A DNA stretch of 64,000 nt, from contig JAJDYG010000005.1 in the NCBI GenBank assembly GCA_022822855.1, forward strand, positions 1 through 64,000, given 5' to 3'. Positions 16,691 through 25,342 of this stretch are shown one piece after another. How positions within the stretch are numbered: the stretch's first letter is position 1; each line of letters opens with the position of its first letter. The notes under the pieces are model-generated. The model had not been told where the DNA came from. It searched no databases and saw only the letters and a program-made list of their open reading frames with translations. The position numbers and the translations under genes are program-made. The DNA comes from Dehalococcoidia bacterium. Its GTDB lineage: Bacteria; Chloroflexota; Dehalococcoidia; Bin125.

Positions 16691-17740
16691 CTAGTTGTCC
16701 TCGCCAAGCAGGGACAACACCTCAGGCGCGAAGCGGTCGTGCCGGTCCAGGCCGATCACTTCCAGTCGGTGGGCGTACTCGATGAACTGCTTGCGGCGCA
16801 TCAGCATGACCATGTTGTAACCCTCGTCGAGGTGCTCGATGCCGCCTCCGGAGAGGATGGCCAGCGCTTCGCCCGTGAGCGGGTTGGTGGTCAGCGAGGT
16901 CTGCTGCGACTGCGTCAGCAGCGCCTCCTGCATGTCGAGGATGTGGTGCAGTTCTTCCTTGCGCCAGGGCTCGGTCTCGACGGTGTACTTCAGGTGGGTG
17001 ACGCCGAACGCCAGGTGGCGCGACTCGTCCTGAGCGGAGAGCCGGAACATCCGCTTCTCGGCCTCGTTCTGCGAGATCAGCTCGCCCATCCGGAAGAGCG
17101 TCTGCACGAAGCCCTCGCCGACGAGGTGGAGCAGCGCCGTCATCTCGGTGAAGTCATCCGAACCGAGCAACTGCACCGCGCCGAGGCCCGCGCCGGACAT
17201 CCCGCCGCCGTTGATCAGGGTGCGCTTGCGGAACACGTCGAGGTGACGCGCTTCGTCCATGAGCTGCGTGCCGAGGAAGAGCTGCGACTCGAAGAACTCG
17301 GGGTGAATCTGCTCGAGGAATCGGCCGGGCACGTCGCCGGCGATGAACTCGACCTGGGTCAGGAAGGTGCAGAGCGTGCACATTGCGTGCTCAAGGTCGG
17401 GAGGCAGCTCTTCAATCGTGTCCCAGGGAATGTCCCGCGCCGAGGACCACTGGCGCTGCAGCGCCTCTTCGTAGAGCAGCATCGCCGACTCGGTCCAGAC
17501 GTCCGCCTTGTTCAGGTGCTGGACGCTGTTCGAGGGCGAGCGCGGGTCGGCAACGGCGCCGCGAGGCGCCCACTGGCGCTGCCGCGCTTCGTCGCGGTCG
17601 TCGACCCCGTACGTCATCTGGTTGATGGTCTCGAGAGTCAGACCCTTGCGGCCCGTCTCGATCTCCATCCCCTGGTCCGTATCAACGTTCAGCCAGTCGA
17701 GGTTGATTCCGGGGACATCGTGCTGAATCGTGGCCATCAA
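16691..17740 (-). CDS. Ferritin-like diiron oxidoreductase (R2-like)
   Basis: 349 residues with a four-helix-bundle diiron signature: Glu in VWTESAMLLYEEAL, DEARH in LMDEARHLDVF, Glu in LVGEGFVQTLF, and DESRH in SAQDESRHLAFGV. These E/DExRH pairs resemble ribonucleotide reductase R2 and related oxidases. There is no neighbouring large RNR subunit, so it is probably an oxygenase/oxidase of unknown substrate rather than NrdB. Met2 at 17737 is an equally good start. It is the first gene of a pair with the degenerate paralogue. Confidence 0.8.
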   Translation of the reverse strand: MMATIQHDVPGINLDWLNVDTDQGMEIETGRKGLTLETINQMTYGVDDRDEARQRQWAPRGAVADPRSPSNSVQHLNKADVWTESAMLLYEEALQRQWSSARDIPWDTIEELPPDLEHAMCTLCTFLTQVEFIAGDVPGRFLEQIHPEFFESQLFLGTQLMDEARHLDVFRKRTLINGGGMSGAGLGAVQLLGSDDFTEMTALLHLVGEGFVQTLFRMGELISQNEAEKRMFRLSAQDESRHLAFGVTHLKYTVETEPWRKEELHHILDMQEALLTQSQQTSLTTNPLTGEALAILSGGGIEHLDEGYNMVMLMRRKQFIEYAHRLEVIGLDRHDRFAPEVLSLLGEDN

Positions 17741-17857
17741 TACACTCCAGAGATTGGCGGGGAGGTCCGCGTAGGCGTTTGGGGCATAGTACAGGGTCAG
17801 CAGGACTCATGCAGCCACTGTTCGCACGGATACAATTCGTATAGGTACAATGTGCCC

Positions 17858-18163
17858 ATGGCCCCGCTCCCCGTCACCCTTCGCCGACGATTACGCAGTT
17901 CCGGATTCTCGGAGGAGCAGACCGACGCCCTCGACGAAGCGAGTGAAGCGACAGCCGAGGCAGCCCGAGAAGGCTTGGCCAAGGAAGCGAATGTCCGCGA
18001 TGAGTACCACGCACTGCGCTCGGACATACAGCAACTGCGCTCGGAGATGCAACAACTGCGCTCGGACATGAGCGCTCTCGCGTGGCCCTTGTTCGCGGCT
18101 GTCATCACAGCCATCCTCGCGGCCACCGCTGCGATCATGACCGCCATCGCCGTCTGGGGCTAG
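17858..18163 (+). CDS. Small coiled-coil protein with C-terminal TM helix
   Basis: 101 residues from ATG at 17858. Three near-identical heptad-like repeats (LRSDIQQLRSEMQQLRSDMS) form a coiled coil, followed by a C-terminal TM helix (AVITAILAATAAIMTAIAVW). This layout is DUF1640/CCDC90-like. The upstream region has TACAATTCGTATAGGTACAAT-like sequence, AT-richer than the rest, probably the promoter. It is followed after 6 bases by a second coil-TM gene and then recF. Confidence 0.65.
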   Translation: MAPLPVTLRRRLRSSGFSEEQTDALDEASEATAEAAREGLAKEANVRDEYHALRSDIQQLRSEMQQLRSDMSALAWPLFAAVITAILAATAAIMTAIAVWG

Positions 18164-18169
18164 ACCGCT

Positions 18170-18406
18170 ATGCCATACAACAGTCTTCAGGCCTTCGATG
18201 TGCTGGTCGCCAGCGGCATGCCGGAGAGCCAGGCACGCGCAATCGCGCACGCACAAGAGCAATGGCGAGCCAACCTGGTATCCAGAGCCGACCTCGCCCA
18301 GTTCGAGAGCCGGCTCAAGAGGCTGATCTGGCGCGGGATGCTGATTCAATCAACCGTCGGTATCACGATCGCAGCGACTGCCGTCGTTATCGCCAAGGCG
18401 ATCTGA
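18170..18406 (+). CDS. Small coiled-coil protein with C-terminal TM helix
   Basis: 78 residues. The N-terminal part (VLVASGMPESQARAIAHAQE) resembles the DUF1640-type 'GFTEEQAEAI' segment. A short coil SRADLAQFESRLKRLIWR and a C-terminal TM helix follow. It is probably co-transcribed with the preceding gene, 6 bases upstream, and ends 24 bases before recF. Function unknown. Confidence 0.6.
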   Translation: MPYNSLQAFDVLVASGMPESQARAIAHAQEQWRANLVSRADLAQFESRLKRLIWRGMLIQSTVGITIAATAVVIAKAI

Positions 18407-18430
18407 CCTCCCACTCCTACACTCCGACGT

Positions 18431-19576
18431 GTGCACCTGACCCGACTGCAACTCTCCAACTTCCGATCCTGGGCCGAGCTTGAGCTTGAACTCGATCCCG
18501 GTATCACCCTGATCAGCGGCCACAACGCCGCCGGCAAGTCCAACCTGGTTGAAGCGATCTACATGCTCGCCTCCCTGCGCTCGACCCGCGCCCAGACCGA
18601 GGGCGAGCTGATCCGCTGGGATGCCGATCAGCCGCAGGTCATGCGCGTCGCCGGGACAGCCCTCGCCAACGACGAGGCTGTCCAGGTAGAAGTCGCCCTC
18701 GCGGCGCGATCCGGGAGCGCGCCATCCGGCGCTGGCGCCGCTCGCCGCCGATCCGGCGCGCCGCTGACCTCCAAGCGGATTCGCGTCAACGGCGTCGCGC
18801 GGCGCGCCTCCGACGCCCTCGGCGCGATCCGCGCAGTGCAGTTCACCACGCTCGATCTCGACCTGCTGACCGGCTCCGCCTCGGTTCGCCGACGCTACCT
18901 CGACGTCGCGGTCGGCCAGTTGCAGCGCGCCCACGCCGCCAACCTGAGTCGATATCAGCGCGCCCTGACCCAGCGCAACGCGCTGCTCAAGCGGATCGCC
19001 GACGGTCGCGCCGCAGCGTCGGAACTGGAGCAGTGGGACGAGTTGCTCGAGTCTTCGGCCGCCCCGATCTGGCAAGCGCGTTCGGAGGCCGCGCAGTCGC
19101 TCTCCAAGCTGGCCGCCGCCCGACACCTCGACCTGCGCGCTCCCGATGACCCGGCCGAGGTCCTGGGTCTGACCTACACGCCGGCCGATTCCGAGACCCT
19201 GCGTGAATCGCGGGCGCGCGACCTGGCCCGCGGCTCGACCTCCGTCGGGCCCCATCGAGATGAGCTGCTGATCGATCTCGACGGTCGTCCCGCCGCCAAC
19301 TTCGCCTCGCGCGCGCAGCAGCGAGTGGCCGCCCTGAGTATGCGCCTGGCCGAGGCGGACTATCTCGCCGAGCAGTCAAGCGACTCGCCCATCCTCCTGC
19401 TCGACGACGTCTTCAGCGAACTCGATCCGCCGAGACGGTCGAGAACGGCCGATGCGGTCTCAGCGGTGGAACAGGTCATCCTGACCACCGCCGATCCGCA
19501 CGTCATACCGTTCTCCCCGCCCGATCTGGCGGCCTCGTTCGAGATCGTCGAGGGCGAGTTGCGCCCGCACTCCTAG
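18431..19576 (+). CDS. recF: DNA replication/repair protein RecF
   Basis: 381 residues from a GTG start. The ABC-type ATPase motifs are in order: Walker A SGHNAAGKSNLVEA at ~30-43, the RecF-specific middle region (RRRYLDVAVGQ), the signature-like FASRAQQRVAALSMRLAEA, and Walker B ILLLDDVFSELD. RecF loads RecA at gaps with RecO and RecR. The signature has AQQR where most RecF proteins have GQQR. dnaA, dnaN and gyrB, frequent recF neighbours, are absent. The TAG stop lies within the CTAG end of a MITE. Confidence 0.9.
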   Translation: MHLTRLQLSNFRSWAELELELDPGITLISGHNAAGKSNLVEAIYMLASLRSTRAQTEGELIRWDADQPQVMRVAGTALANDEAVQVEVALAARSGSAPSGAGAARRRSGAPLTSKRIRVNGVARRASDALGAIRAVQFTTLDLDLLTGSASVRRRYLDVAVGQLQRAHAANLSRYQRALTQRNALLKRIADGRAAASELEQWDELLESSAAPIWQARSEAAQSLSKLAAARHLDLRAPDDPAEVLGLTYTPADSETLRESRARDLARGSTSVGPHRDELLIDLDGRPAANFASRAQQRVAALSMRLAEADYLAEQSSDSPILLLDDVFSELDPPRRSRTADAVSAVEQVILTTADPHVIPFSPPDLAASFEIVEGELRPHS

Positions 19577-19899
19577 AGCGTGTTCACACTTCTGTCTCAG
19601 CGGGATGATCCATGTTGGCGCAAGTCGACCCTCGTCAAACCTGCCCGCACCAGTCGCAATGCCGCAGGCGATCGTCGCCCCGTGCTTGACACGGGGCCCA
19701 GAGCACCCAGGTCCGTGCGCGAAATGACCTTGGCCTCACCTCGATGCTCGCCCGTGAGTCCGCCCGCTCAACCATTGAGCCAAGGATGAAGGCATTGCCG
19801 CTCGCCAGCCTCCAGATCTGGGCCCAGTGTCCCAGAATCAAGTGCGGAGCAGGCAAGCACGGGGTGACGAGGAATGAGGCTAGTGTGAACATCCCCTAA
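19573..19899. mobile_element. MITE-like element, copy 3
   Basis: The left end CTAGAGCGTGTTCACACT begins at 19573 and overlaps the recF stop. The right end at 19899 reads AGTGTGAACATCCCCTAA, slightly decayed. The order of internal blocks is inverted relative to the 2.7-kb copy: the GGATGATCC..TTGGCGCAAGTCGAC block is at the left. The right-hand PAL-A is disrupted. No gene lies inside. Confidence 0.82.
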
Positions 19900-19905
19900 C
19901 GTCTC

Positions 19906-20076
19906 TCACCATTTCGGCAGCGGAGTGCGCTGGCCGCGCTTGCAGCGCCGGCACTTCCAGACGATCGTGACGTGGTCGGAATGCTCCTCCACTCGGCAGG
20001 CGAGCGCGCCGCGCTCGCGGTGCTTGCGGCTGGGACAGTCCTGGTTGTTGCAGCGGATTTCATGTTCGAGCGCCAT
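19906..20076 (-). CDS. 56-aa zinc-ribbon protein beside portal gene (Com-like)
   Basis: ATG at 20076 with a perfect AGGAGG six bases upstream. The protein begins MALEHEIRCNNQDC and ends with VWKCRRCKRGQRTPLPKW, giving CxxxxC and CxxC pairs that would form one zinc ribbon. The layout resembles the small Com zinc-finger regulators of Mu-like phages, but the match is by eye only. It lies 58 bases downstream of the portal-like gene on the same strand, so it may belong to that phage island. Confidence 0.65.
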   Translation of the reverse strand: MALEHEIRCNNQDCPSRKHRERGALACRVEEHSDHVTIVWKCRRCKRGQRTPLPKW

Positions 20077-20134
20077 CGGCGCCTCCTGTCTATTGATGCT
20101 GGTTTCGCTGGCTGACTAGGCGAGAGCCGGCGGG

Positions 20135-22177
20135 TTAGGGATTCACGGTGCGATCGTCGTCCGGCGAGGTCAACCGGCCAAGCGGCGCGAGCTGACCGTG
20201 CAGCCTGCTCGAGGCCGGCACGCGCGGCACGCCGCTCTCTCCGTGTTCGTCGACCTGCTGGCCGCTCGCCACGGCGAGGTCTCGCTCGAACCGGGCCTGC
20301 TCCATTCGCCACTGCCGATGCCGCGATAGCACCTGCTCGGCGTGCTCTTCGCCGATGTACTGCTCGAGGTAGGCTCGCTGGTCCAGCGGATCGAGCGGAT
20401 CGTTGAGACGCGCCCGGCCGTGCTCCTGGACCGCGATTCGCTGCGCCGAGGAGTACGGGTCGATCCAGACGTCGATGTCCAGCGACGGAATCACCGAGGG
20501 CTCGACGCAGACCGTTTCGCGCCGCCGCAGACCTCCGTTCTTGCCCTTGGCGAAGACCCAGATCGGCGCGCCGAACCCGCCCTCCGAGAGCGGCTTCGAC
20601 ATCACCAGCGCCATGTTGCGAAGCATGGCGCGGACGGCCCTGATCTGTGCTCGCTTGAGTTGTTGCACCTGCAGGTTGCGCGACCCGAGCAGCAGGTTCA
20701 GCGTGTGCGGCTGCGTGTTCGGACCGATCTCGCCGCGCTCCACCGTGCCCGAGTCAGGCGCCGCGGCGACCAGTTCGTCGTGCGACATGCGCATGAACTC
20801 GACGAACGCCGGATCAACGCGAGACTCGACCTGCTGGAGCGTAGCTCCTTCCGGCAGCTCCCCCAGCGCCCCTTCGCTCGTCACCTCGACCCTCCGGCCG
20901 TCCTCATCGGTCTGCCACATTCCGTCGGCGAGTCGGATCCCGTACCGCGGATTCACGGTCCGTTCGGCCAGGTGCCGCCCCATCGAGCGCTCGTAGTCGT
21001 AGGCCGGCTTGGCTCGGTAGATGCCCTCCATCGTCGGTTCCCAGCGGCGCAGCATGTCGGGGTGATCGTTGGTGTCCGCCGCCGCGATCGCAAACGGCGG
21101 CATCTCGTAGGGATGCGAATGGGACTTGATCAGCGTCCACTCATGGCGCGGGTCGGTGCGGTCGTCACGCACCAGACCCGAAGCAACGCGGTTGAGGGCG
21201 GCGAGCTCGTAGTACTCCGTCCTCGTCCAGACCGACGCCACCCGAACGCTCTCACCCCAGCCCGCGCCCGGCGCATCCTGCGCGGTCGGAGCGTCGGCCG
21301 CCCCCCAGACCGTCAGCGACGACCCGCCGTCGAACGTGTTCACGCCCAGGTCCAGTTCATCCTGCGCCCGAAGCCGCTCGCGATACTCGTACAGGCTGAC
21401 CTCGCGCAGGACCACCGCCAGTCCGAGCCCGTTGCCCGACCCAAGATCCTCGACGAACGCGAACTGGTCGGGACGGATCACCTCAACGTCCCAGGGAAAA
21501 CCGGCCAGGGCCTGACGCTGTCGATCACGATCCCGGCGGCTGGCCTCCGTCTCGATCCAGGGCAGCGACGGCCCGTCCTCCGAGCGCGCCCGCCGAAACC
21601 GCCGCCGCTCCTCGGGGTCCTCCGGCCGCGACCCGCGTTGCTCCCGCGCCGGCAGCGCCGGCAACCGGTCGGCTGCCCGCTGCCAGTGCAGCACGCCGAA
21701 ACAGAGACAGACCTGCCCGTAGCCCAGATCGGCCTGCAGCGACAGGTGGGAACGCTCTTCAACCTGCCGCAGTCCCTCCTCCAGCACATGCTCGAGGTTG
21801 TCCGCCGCTGTTCGCGACGACGGTGAATCGTCGGGCGGTTCGACGTGCACGCGAAACGGATGCTCGGTCAGACGCTGACGGAGCTGAGACCATGTCCGGC
21901 GCGGCAGATCCGTCTGCCACGGCTTCGTCCCGACGTGAGGCTCCGGGAACTTCGGGTTCGCGTCGCTGCTGTTGTGCAGATGCGTCTCGCGGAATCGAAC
22001 CTGTTCGTGCAGATCCGAGAATCGGCTCAGCACGCTGCGCGGGCGACCCGTCGAAGAGTGCCCGCCGCCAGGCTGTCCAAGCAGATGATTGAGGTCCGCC
22101 TCCGACAGCGTCGTGGCGGAGATTGCTGGCGCCGTTTCCTCGGAAGGAAGCGGAGCTTCATGGGCAAGTACCGGCAT
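20135..22177 (-). CDS. Phage portal-like protein
   Basis: 680 residues, preceded by AAGGAG seven bases before ATG. The C-terminal half has long helices with QQLKRAQIRAVRAMLRNMAL, then an IDVWIDPYSSAQRIAVQEH segment and a helical LDQRAYLEQYIGEEHAEQVL region. The N-terminal part has an α/β clip-like region with DVEVIRPDQFAFVEDLGSG. Length and order suit a large tailed-phage or P22-like portal ring subunit, through which DNA is packaged. No terminase is adjacent; the nearest is 10 kb away on the other strand. The assignment is by overall character, not a diagnostic motif. Confidence 0.5.
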   Translation of the reverse strand: MPVLAHEAPLPSEETAPAISATTLSEADLNHLLGQPGGGHSSTGRPRSVLSRFSDLHEQVRFRETHLHNSSDANPKFPEPHVGTKPWQTDLPRRTWSQLRQRLTEHPFRVHVEPPDDSPSSRTAADNLEHVLEEGLRQVEERSHLSLQADLGYGQVCLCFGVLHWQRAADRLPALPAREQRGSRPEDPEERRRFRRARSEDGPSLPWIETEASRRDRDRQRQALAGFPWDVEVIRPDQFAFVEDLGSGNGLGLAVVLREVSLYEYRERLRAQDELDLGVNTFDGGSSLTVWGAADAPTAQDAPGAGWGESVRVASVWTRTEYYELAALNRVASGLVRDDRTDPRHEWTLIKSHSHPYEMPPFAIAAADTNDHPDMLRRWEPTMEGIYRAKPAYDYERSMGRHLAERTVNPRYGIRLADGMWQTDEDGRRVEVTSEGALGELPEGATLQQVESRVDPAFVEFMRMSHDELVAAAPDSGTVERGEIGPNTQPHTLNLLLGSRNLQVQQLKRAQIRAVRAMLRNMALVMSKPLSEGGFGAPIWVFAKGKNGGLRRRETVCVEPSVIPSLDIDVWIDPYSSAQRIAVQEHGRARLNDPLDPLDQRAYLEQYIGEEHAEQVLSRHRQWRMEQARFERDLAVASGQQVDEHGESGVPRVPASSRLHGQLAPLGRLTSPDDDRTVNP

Positions 22178-22268
22178 CGATCAACTCCTTCAAACACAGA
22201 ATGTGAGTACTGGTCGTTTGATATCGATTATGAGAAAGTGCGTTCGCAAAAGTCAAGTGGACCGGGAG

Positions 22269-22301
22269 TTATCCACCGAACTTGCCATCCACTGTGGATA
22301 A
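22269..22301. promoter_or_regulatory. Inverted pair of DnaA-box-like sequences
   Basis: TTATCCACC at 22269-22277 and TGTGGATAA at 22293-22301, the latter a perfect match to the DnaA box TTATCCACA on the minus strand. They lie in a 160-base AT-richer gap between the portal-like and AAA ATPase genes. Two boxes alone do not make an origin. They could be a DnaA-controlled promoter. Confidence 0.4.
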
Positions 22302-22338
22302 CGTGGATGACAAAACCCCAGCTCCGAACCTGACCCTG

Positions 22339-23523
22339 CTAACCGAGTCGGCGACGAACAAACCGATCAAACATCGGGACCGTGAAGTCGATCACTCCAT
22401 AGCTGGGCGAGTAACACAGGCCGCGCTTGATCAGCGAGTCGCGCATGGGGCTCACTTGCCCGGTTTGTTTGCCCATTGAGCGGGCGATATCACCAGACTG
22501 GTAGGGTCCAGGTCCCGATGCCGCCATAGCAAGCAGGTATTCGCGCTCCGCTGGTGTGGTGCGGTCGAAGCGCACTGCAAAGAAGCCGGCGTCGAGCTCT
22601 TCGGTCGCTATCGGGATCGCGACTTCAACGTCTTCAGCTTCGATGATCCCTGGTCCCTCTGCGATATCCCACGCCTGGTTGCCGAACTCTTGCAGGAAGT
22701 AGGGATAGCCCTCCGACTGATCAACCACCAATCGCAATGCGTCGTCCGTCCACACCACGCCCTCGCGCCTGGCGGGCGACGCCAGGGCCTCCAGTGCATC
22801 CTCCCAACCCAACCGGTCGATCACCGTGAACTTGAACAGCCGCTCGGCGTACGACTTGGCTTCACCGGCCAGCGCGGGCAACGACGGGAGCCCGGCGCCG
22901 GCGAGCACGAGCGGGAGTTGCTCCTGGCTGATCCGGTGCAGTCCAACGATGAGCGCGGCGAGCTGGTCTTTCGATAGGTATTGCATCTCGTCGATCGTGA
23001 ACAGCACGCCGACTTCGGCTGCCTGGGCCAGCTCGCCGACTTCGACCAGCAGATCGGCAAGGTCCACTTCCAGCGCTCCCGAGTCGGCCCATCCGGCTAT
23101 CGGGTCTACGGTCGGGTCCACAGCGATGTCGAGTGCGCCGGCATCGGGAATGTGCCAGCGAATCTGGAAGGACTTGAGTATGCCCAGCGCGCGACCCGCA
23201 CGCTCAGCGAGTCTTCGTCTACGAGAGAGCCGCAAGATCGCGTTGCGGGCGAGCGTCGCCATGGCCCGCGGCAGATTGATTTCGTCGGTGGCCTCCAGAT
23301 GCTGGTGGACCCATGATTGATTTCGGCCGATTTGACCGAACTGGTTCAGCAGAACGGTTTTGCCCACGCCGCGCAACCCGGTGAGGATGAAGCTCCGCGC
23401 TGGCCTGCCTAATGCCAGCCGTTGCAGCGCGATCTCGAATTCGCGTAGCTGCACATCCCGGCCGACCAGCGCCGGCGGCTGCGCCCCGGCCCCGGGACTG
23501 TAGGGATTGCTGATCGGGTCCAT
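22339..23523 (-). CDS. AAA-family ATPase with C-terminal winged helix
   Basis: 394 residues. The N-terminal VGRDVQLREFEIAL box precedes Walker A (LTGLRGVGKTVLLNQF). Walker B/sensor is LFTIDEMQYLSKDQL, and LVLAGAGLPSLPALAG is the sensor-1 strand. Residues ~320-394 look like a winged helix (GDIARSMGKQTGQVSPMRD). This matches AAA_16/ORC-like ATPases found alone in many bacteria, sometimes as plasmid or defence genes. It is preceded by a striking nested inverted repeat that may be its operator. Its role is unknown. Confidence 0.8.
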   Translation of the reverse strand: MDPISNPYSPGAGAQPPALVGRDVQLREFEIALQRLALGRPARSFILTGLRGVGKTVLLNQFGQIGRNQSWVHQHLEATDEINLPRAMATLARNAILRLSRRRRLAERAGRALGILKSFQIRWHIPDAGALDIAVDPTVDPIAGWADSGALEVDLADLLVEVGELAQAAEVGVLFTIDEMQYLSKDQLAALIVGLHRISQEQLPLVLAGAGLPSLPALAGEAKSYAERLFKFTVIDRLGWEDALEALASPARREGVVWTDDALRLVVDQSEGYPYFLQEFGNQAWDIAEGPGIIEAEDVEVAIPIATEELDAGFFAVRFDRTTPAEREYLLAMAASGPGPYQSGDIARSMGKQTGQVSPMRDSLIKRGLCYSPSYGVIDFTVPMFDRFVRRRLG

Positions 23524-23531
23524 GCCGCAAA

Positions 23532-23588
23532 TATAGCAACTTGTGGGACTTATAACGAATTCCGCTATAAGTCCCTAAACTTGCTATA
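23532..23588. promoter_or_regulatory. Nested inverted repeats upstream of AAA ATPase gene
   Basis: Outer arms TATAGCAA (23532-23539) and TTGCTATA (23581-23588). Inner arms GGGACTTATA (23545-23554) and TATAAGTCCC (23566-23575), perfect over 10 bases. The block is AT-rich in a GC-rich genome and begins 8 bases upstream of the ATPase start codon. This suits an operator or promoter for autoregulation. It lies between the ATPase gene and the end of the selenoprotein operon. Confidence 0.6.
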
Positions 23589-23627
23589 CCTCCACTGGTA
23601 CCCGGCCGATCTCGCCAGAGCCAGCCC

Positions 23628-24317
23628 CTAGCCCTCGGCCAGTTCCTTGACCAGCTCGATCAGCGCGTCGGCGTTCGTCGGGCCGCGTTCTCCGTTGACG
23701 ACCACCGTCGGTGTGCTGGCGAATCCGCGCGAGACCGCGTCCGTGTGCTGACCGTAGATCCGGTCGAGATGCGCCCGATCGTCGATGCACTGGCCGAACT
23801 CATCCGTGTCCAGCCCGAACTCTGCCGCCACGGCAATCGCACCGTCGCGCGTGTAAGCGTCGCGGCTCGGGCCCTCGAAGTAGTAGTCGTGGAACTCCCA
23901 CCAGTGGTCCTGGTCGCCGGCGCACTCCGTCGCCAGCGAGGCCATCTCCGACGACAGCCCGTGATTGATGATGTGGTGGTACTCGAACCGGGCCAGCCCG
24001 GTGGCGATCAACTCTTCCTCGATGCGCGGCCCAACCTGGGTCTCGAAATGGCGGCAGCCGCCTCAAAGGAAATCGGAGTACTCCTGGATCACCACCGGCG
24101 CATCGGGGCTGCCCAGGGACGCTCGGTCGCGGATCACCTGCACCCGCGCCTCTTCTTGAGCCGGCTCCGTCTGCTCCACCTGTTCAACTTGCTGCGCCTC
24201 CGCTGACTGTTGAGCCGCGGCCGATTGCTCGCCGTCGTCTCCACCGCCGCAGGCAGCGATCAGCACCGCCGAGACGACGAGCCCCAGCGCTCCGATCCAT
24301 ATCCCAGCTCTCTTCAT
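23628..24317 (-). CDS. Selenocysteine-containing DsbA-like lipoprotein, copy 4 (UGA read-through)
   Basis: 229 residues when TGA at 24063-24065 is read as Sec85. The N terminus is a lipoprotein signal (LIAAC, Cys23), then an acidic Gln/Glu linker. The thioredoxin-fold strand VVIQEYSDFL leads into U-G-G-C, then RHFETQVGPR. A second Cys pair (TECAGDQ, GQCIDD) and the cis-Pro loop TPTVVVNG complete a DsbA_4/Thioredoxin_4 domain. Homologues have Cys at the Sec position. The likely role is thiol-disulfide exchange outside the membrane. It is last in the array, two bases after the preceding stop, with AGGAAGG before ATG. Confidence 0.85.
24026..24044 (-). promoter_or_regulatory. SECIS-like hairpin of selenoprotein copy 4
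   Basis: In the mRNA GAGACCCA-GGU-UGGGCCGC starts 18 nt after the UGA. The inner CCCA/UGGG pairs and two outer pairs hold, with two mismatches. The GGU apex is at the same distance from the UGA as in the other three copies, but this is the weakest stem. Confidence 0.6.
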
Positions 24318-24319
24318 GA

Positions 24320-25342
24320 TCAGCCTTCCTCTTCCAACTCTGCCGCGAGCGCCAGCACCTGGCCGATCAGCGCGTCCGCGACGATCGCCCCGCCCTGATC
24401 ATTGATCCTGACCGTCGGCGTGCGATTGAAACCGTTCGCAACCGCCTGGCGATGCTGTCCCTCGACCAGTTCGAGGTACTTCTCACTGTCCAGGCATTGC
24501 CTGAACTCCTCGGTATCGAGCGACAGCGACGCGGCAAACGCGATCGCGCCCTCGCGCGAGAAGTCCCACTGGCTCATGTAGTGGTCGTGGAAGTCCCACC
24601 ACGCGCCCTGGTCGCCGCCGCACTCCGTCGACAGCGCCGCCAGCATTGACGGCGGACCATGATTGATGATGTGCGAGTACTCGAACCGCGCCACTCCGGT
24701 GCGAATCAGTTCATCGATCACGCGCGGCTCAACCTGAGCCGCGAATCTCCGGCAATTCGGTCAAAGGAAATCCGAGTACTCGGTGATCACGATCGGAGCG
24801 TCGGGATCGCCCACCGTGTTCCGATTGGCAAACAACCCCGCCCGATGTCCCGACTCGATGATCATCCCGACCATCGCCTCCTCTTCGACATCCTCCACCT
24901 GGTCCTGACCCGATTCTTGCTCAGCCTCCGTTTCCTCGGCCCCGTCCTGAGCGGCGACCTGCTCAGTATCCCCCGCCTCCCCGTCCCCGCCCTGAGCGGG
25001 GCCCCGCTCCTCACCCTCGGGTTCCCCGTCCCCGCCCTGTGCGGGGACCCGTTCCCCGTCGCCCCGATCCTGTTCGCCTGGTCGAGCATCCCCAGACTGC
25101 GTGGCCTCAGGCTGCGACGCCTGCGCCTCGTCGGCAGCCGCGACTGATTGCTCCTGCTCCACCGACTCACTCTGACCCGCCGCATACGCGGTCGCCGACT
25201 GCTCCTCCTGCTGCTCCTGGACTTGAGCCGCCGCCGATTGCCGAGGTTCCTCAGAGTCCGACGAGCACGCCGCCAGCAGCAGGACCGCCGACACTGCCGC
25301 GCCCGCCAGCACGACTCCTGCTCGTCTCATTTGCGCCAACAT
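24320..25342 (-). CDS. Selenocysteine-containing DsbA-like lipoprotein, copy 3 (UGA read-through)
   Basis: 340 residues with TGA at 24761-24763 read as Sec194. Signal peptide and lipobox LLAAC (Cys26). The linker is ~130 residues, acidic and repeat-rich (GDGEPEGEERGPAQGGDGEA). The catalytic strand IVITEYSDFL is followed by U-P-N-C and RRFAAQVEPR. Downstream TECGGDQ, RQCLDS and TPTVRINDQ match the other copies. The start overlaps the previous stop as TGATG with AGGAGG seven bases before. This is the longest linker of the four, which would hold the redox domain furthest from the membrane. Confidence 0.88.
24724..24742 (-). promoter_or_regulatory. SECIS hairpin of selenoprotein copy 3
   Basis: In the mRNA GCGGCUCA-GGU-UGAGCCGC, an 8-bp perfect stem (9 bp with the flanking C-G), begins 18 nt after the UGA. 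The GGU apex lies ~26-28 nt from the UGA, within the range known for bacterial SECIS elements bound by SelB. It is encoded inside the AAQVEPR segment. Confidence 0.85.

Noticed and set aside
16691-17740. Ribonucleotide reductase small subunit NrdB
   Set aside because: No large subunit gene adjacent, and the paired degenerate paralogue fits a heteromeric oxidase better; kept as R2-like only.
18431-22301. Chromosomal origin beside recF
   Set aside because: Only two DnaA boxes, and no dnaA, dnaN, gyrB or AT-rich unwinding region.
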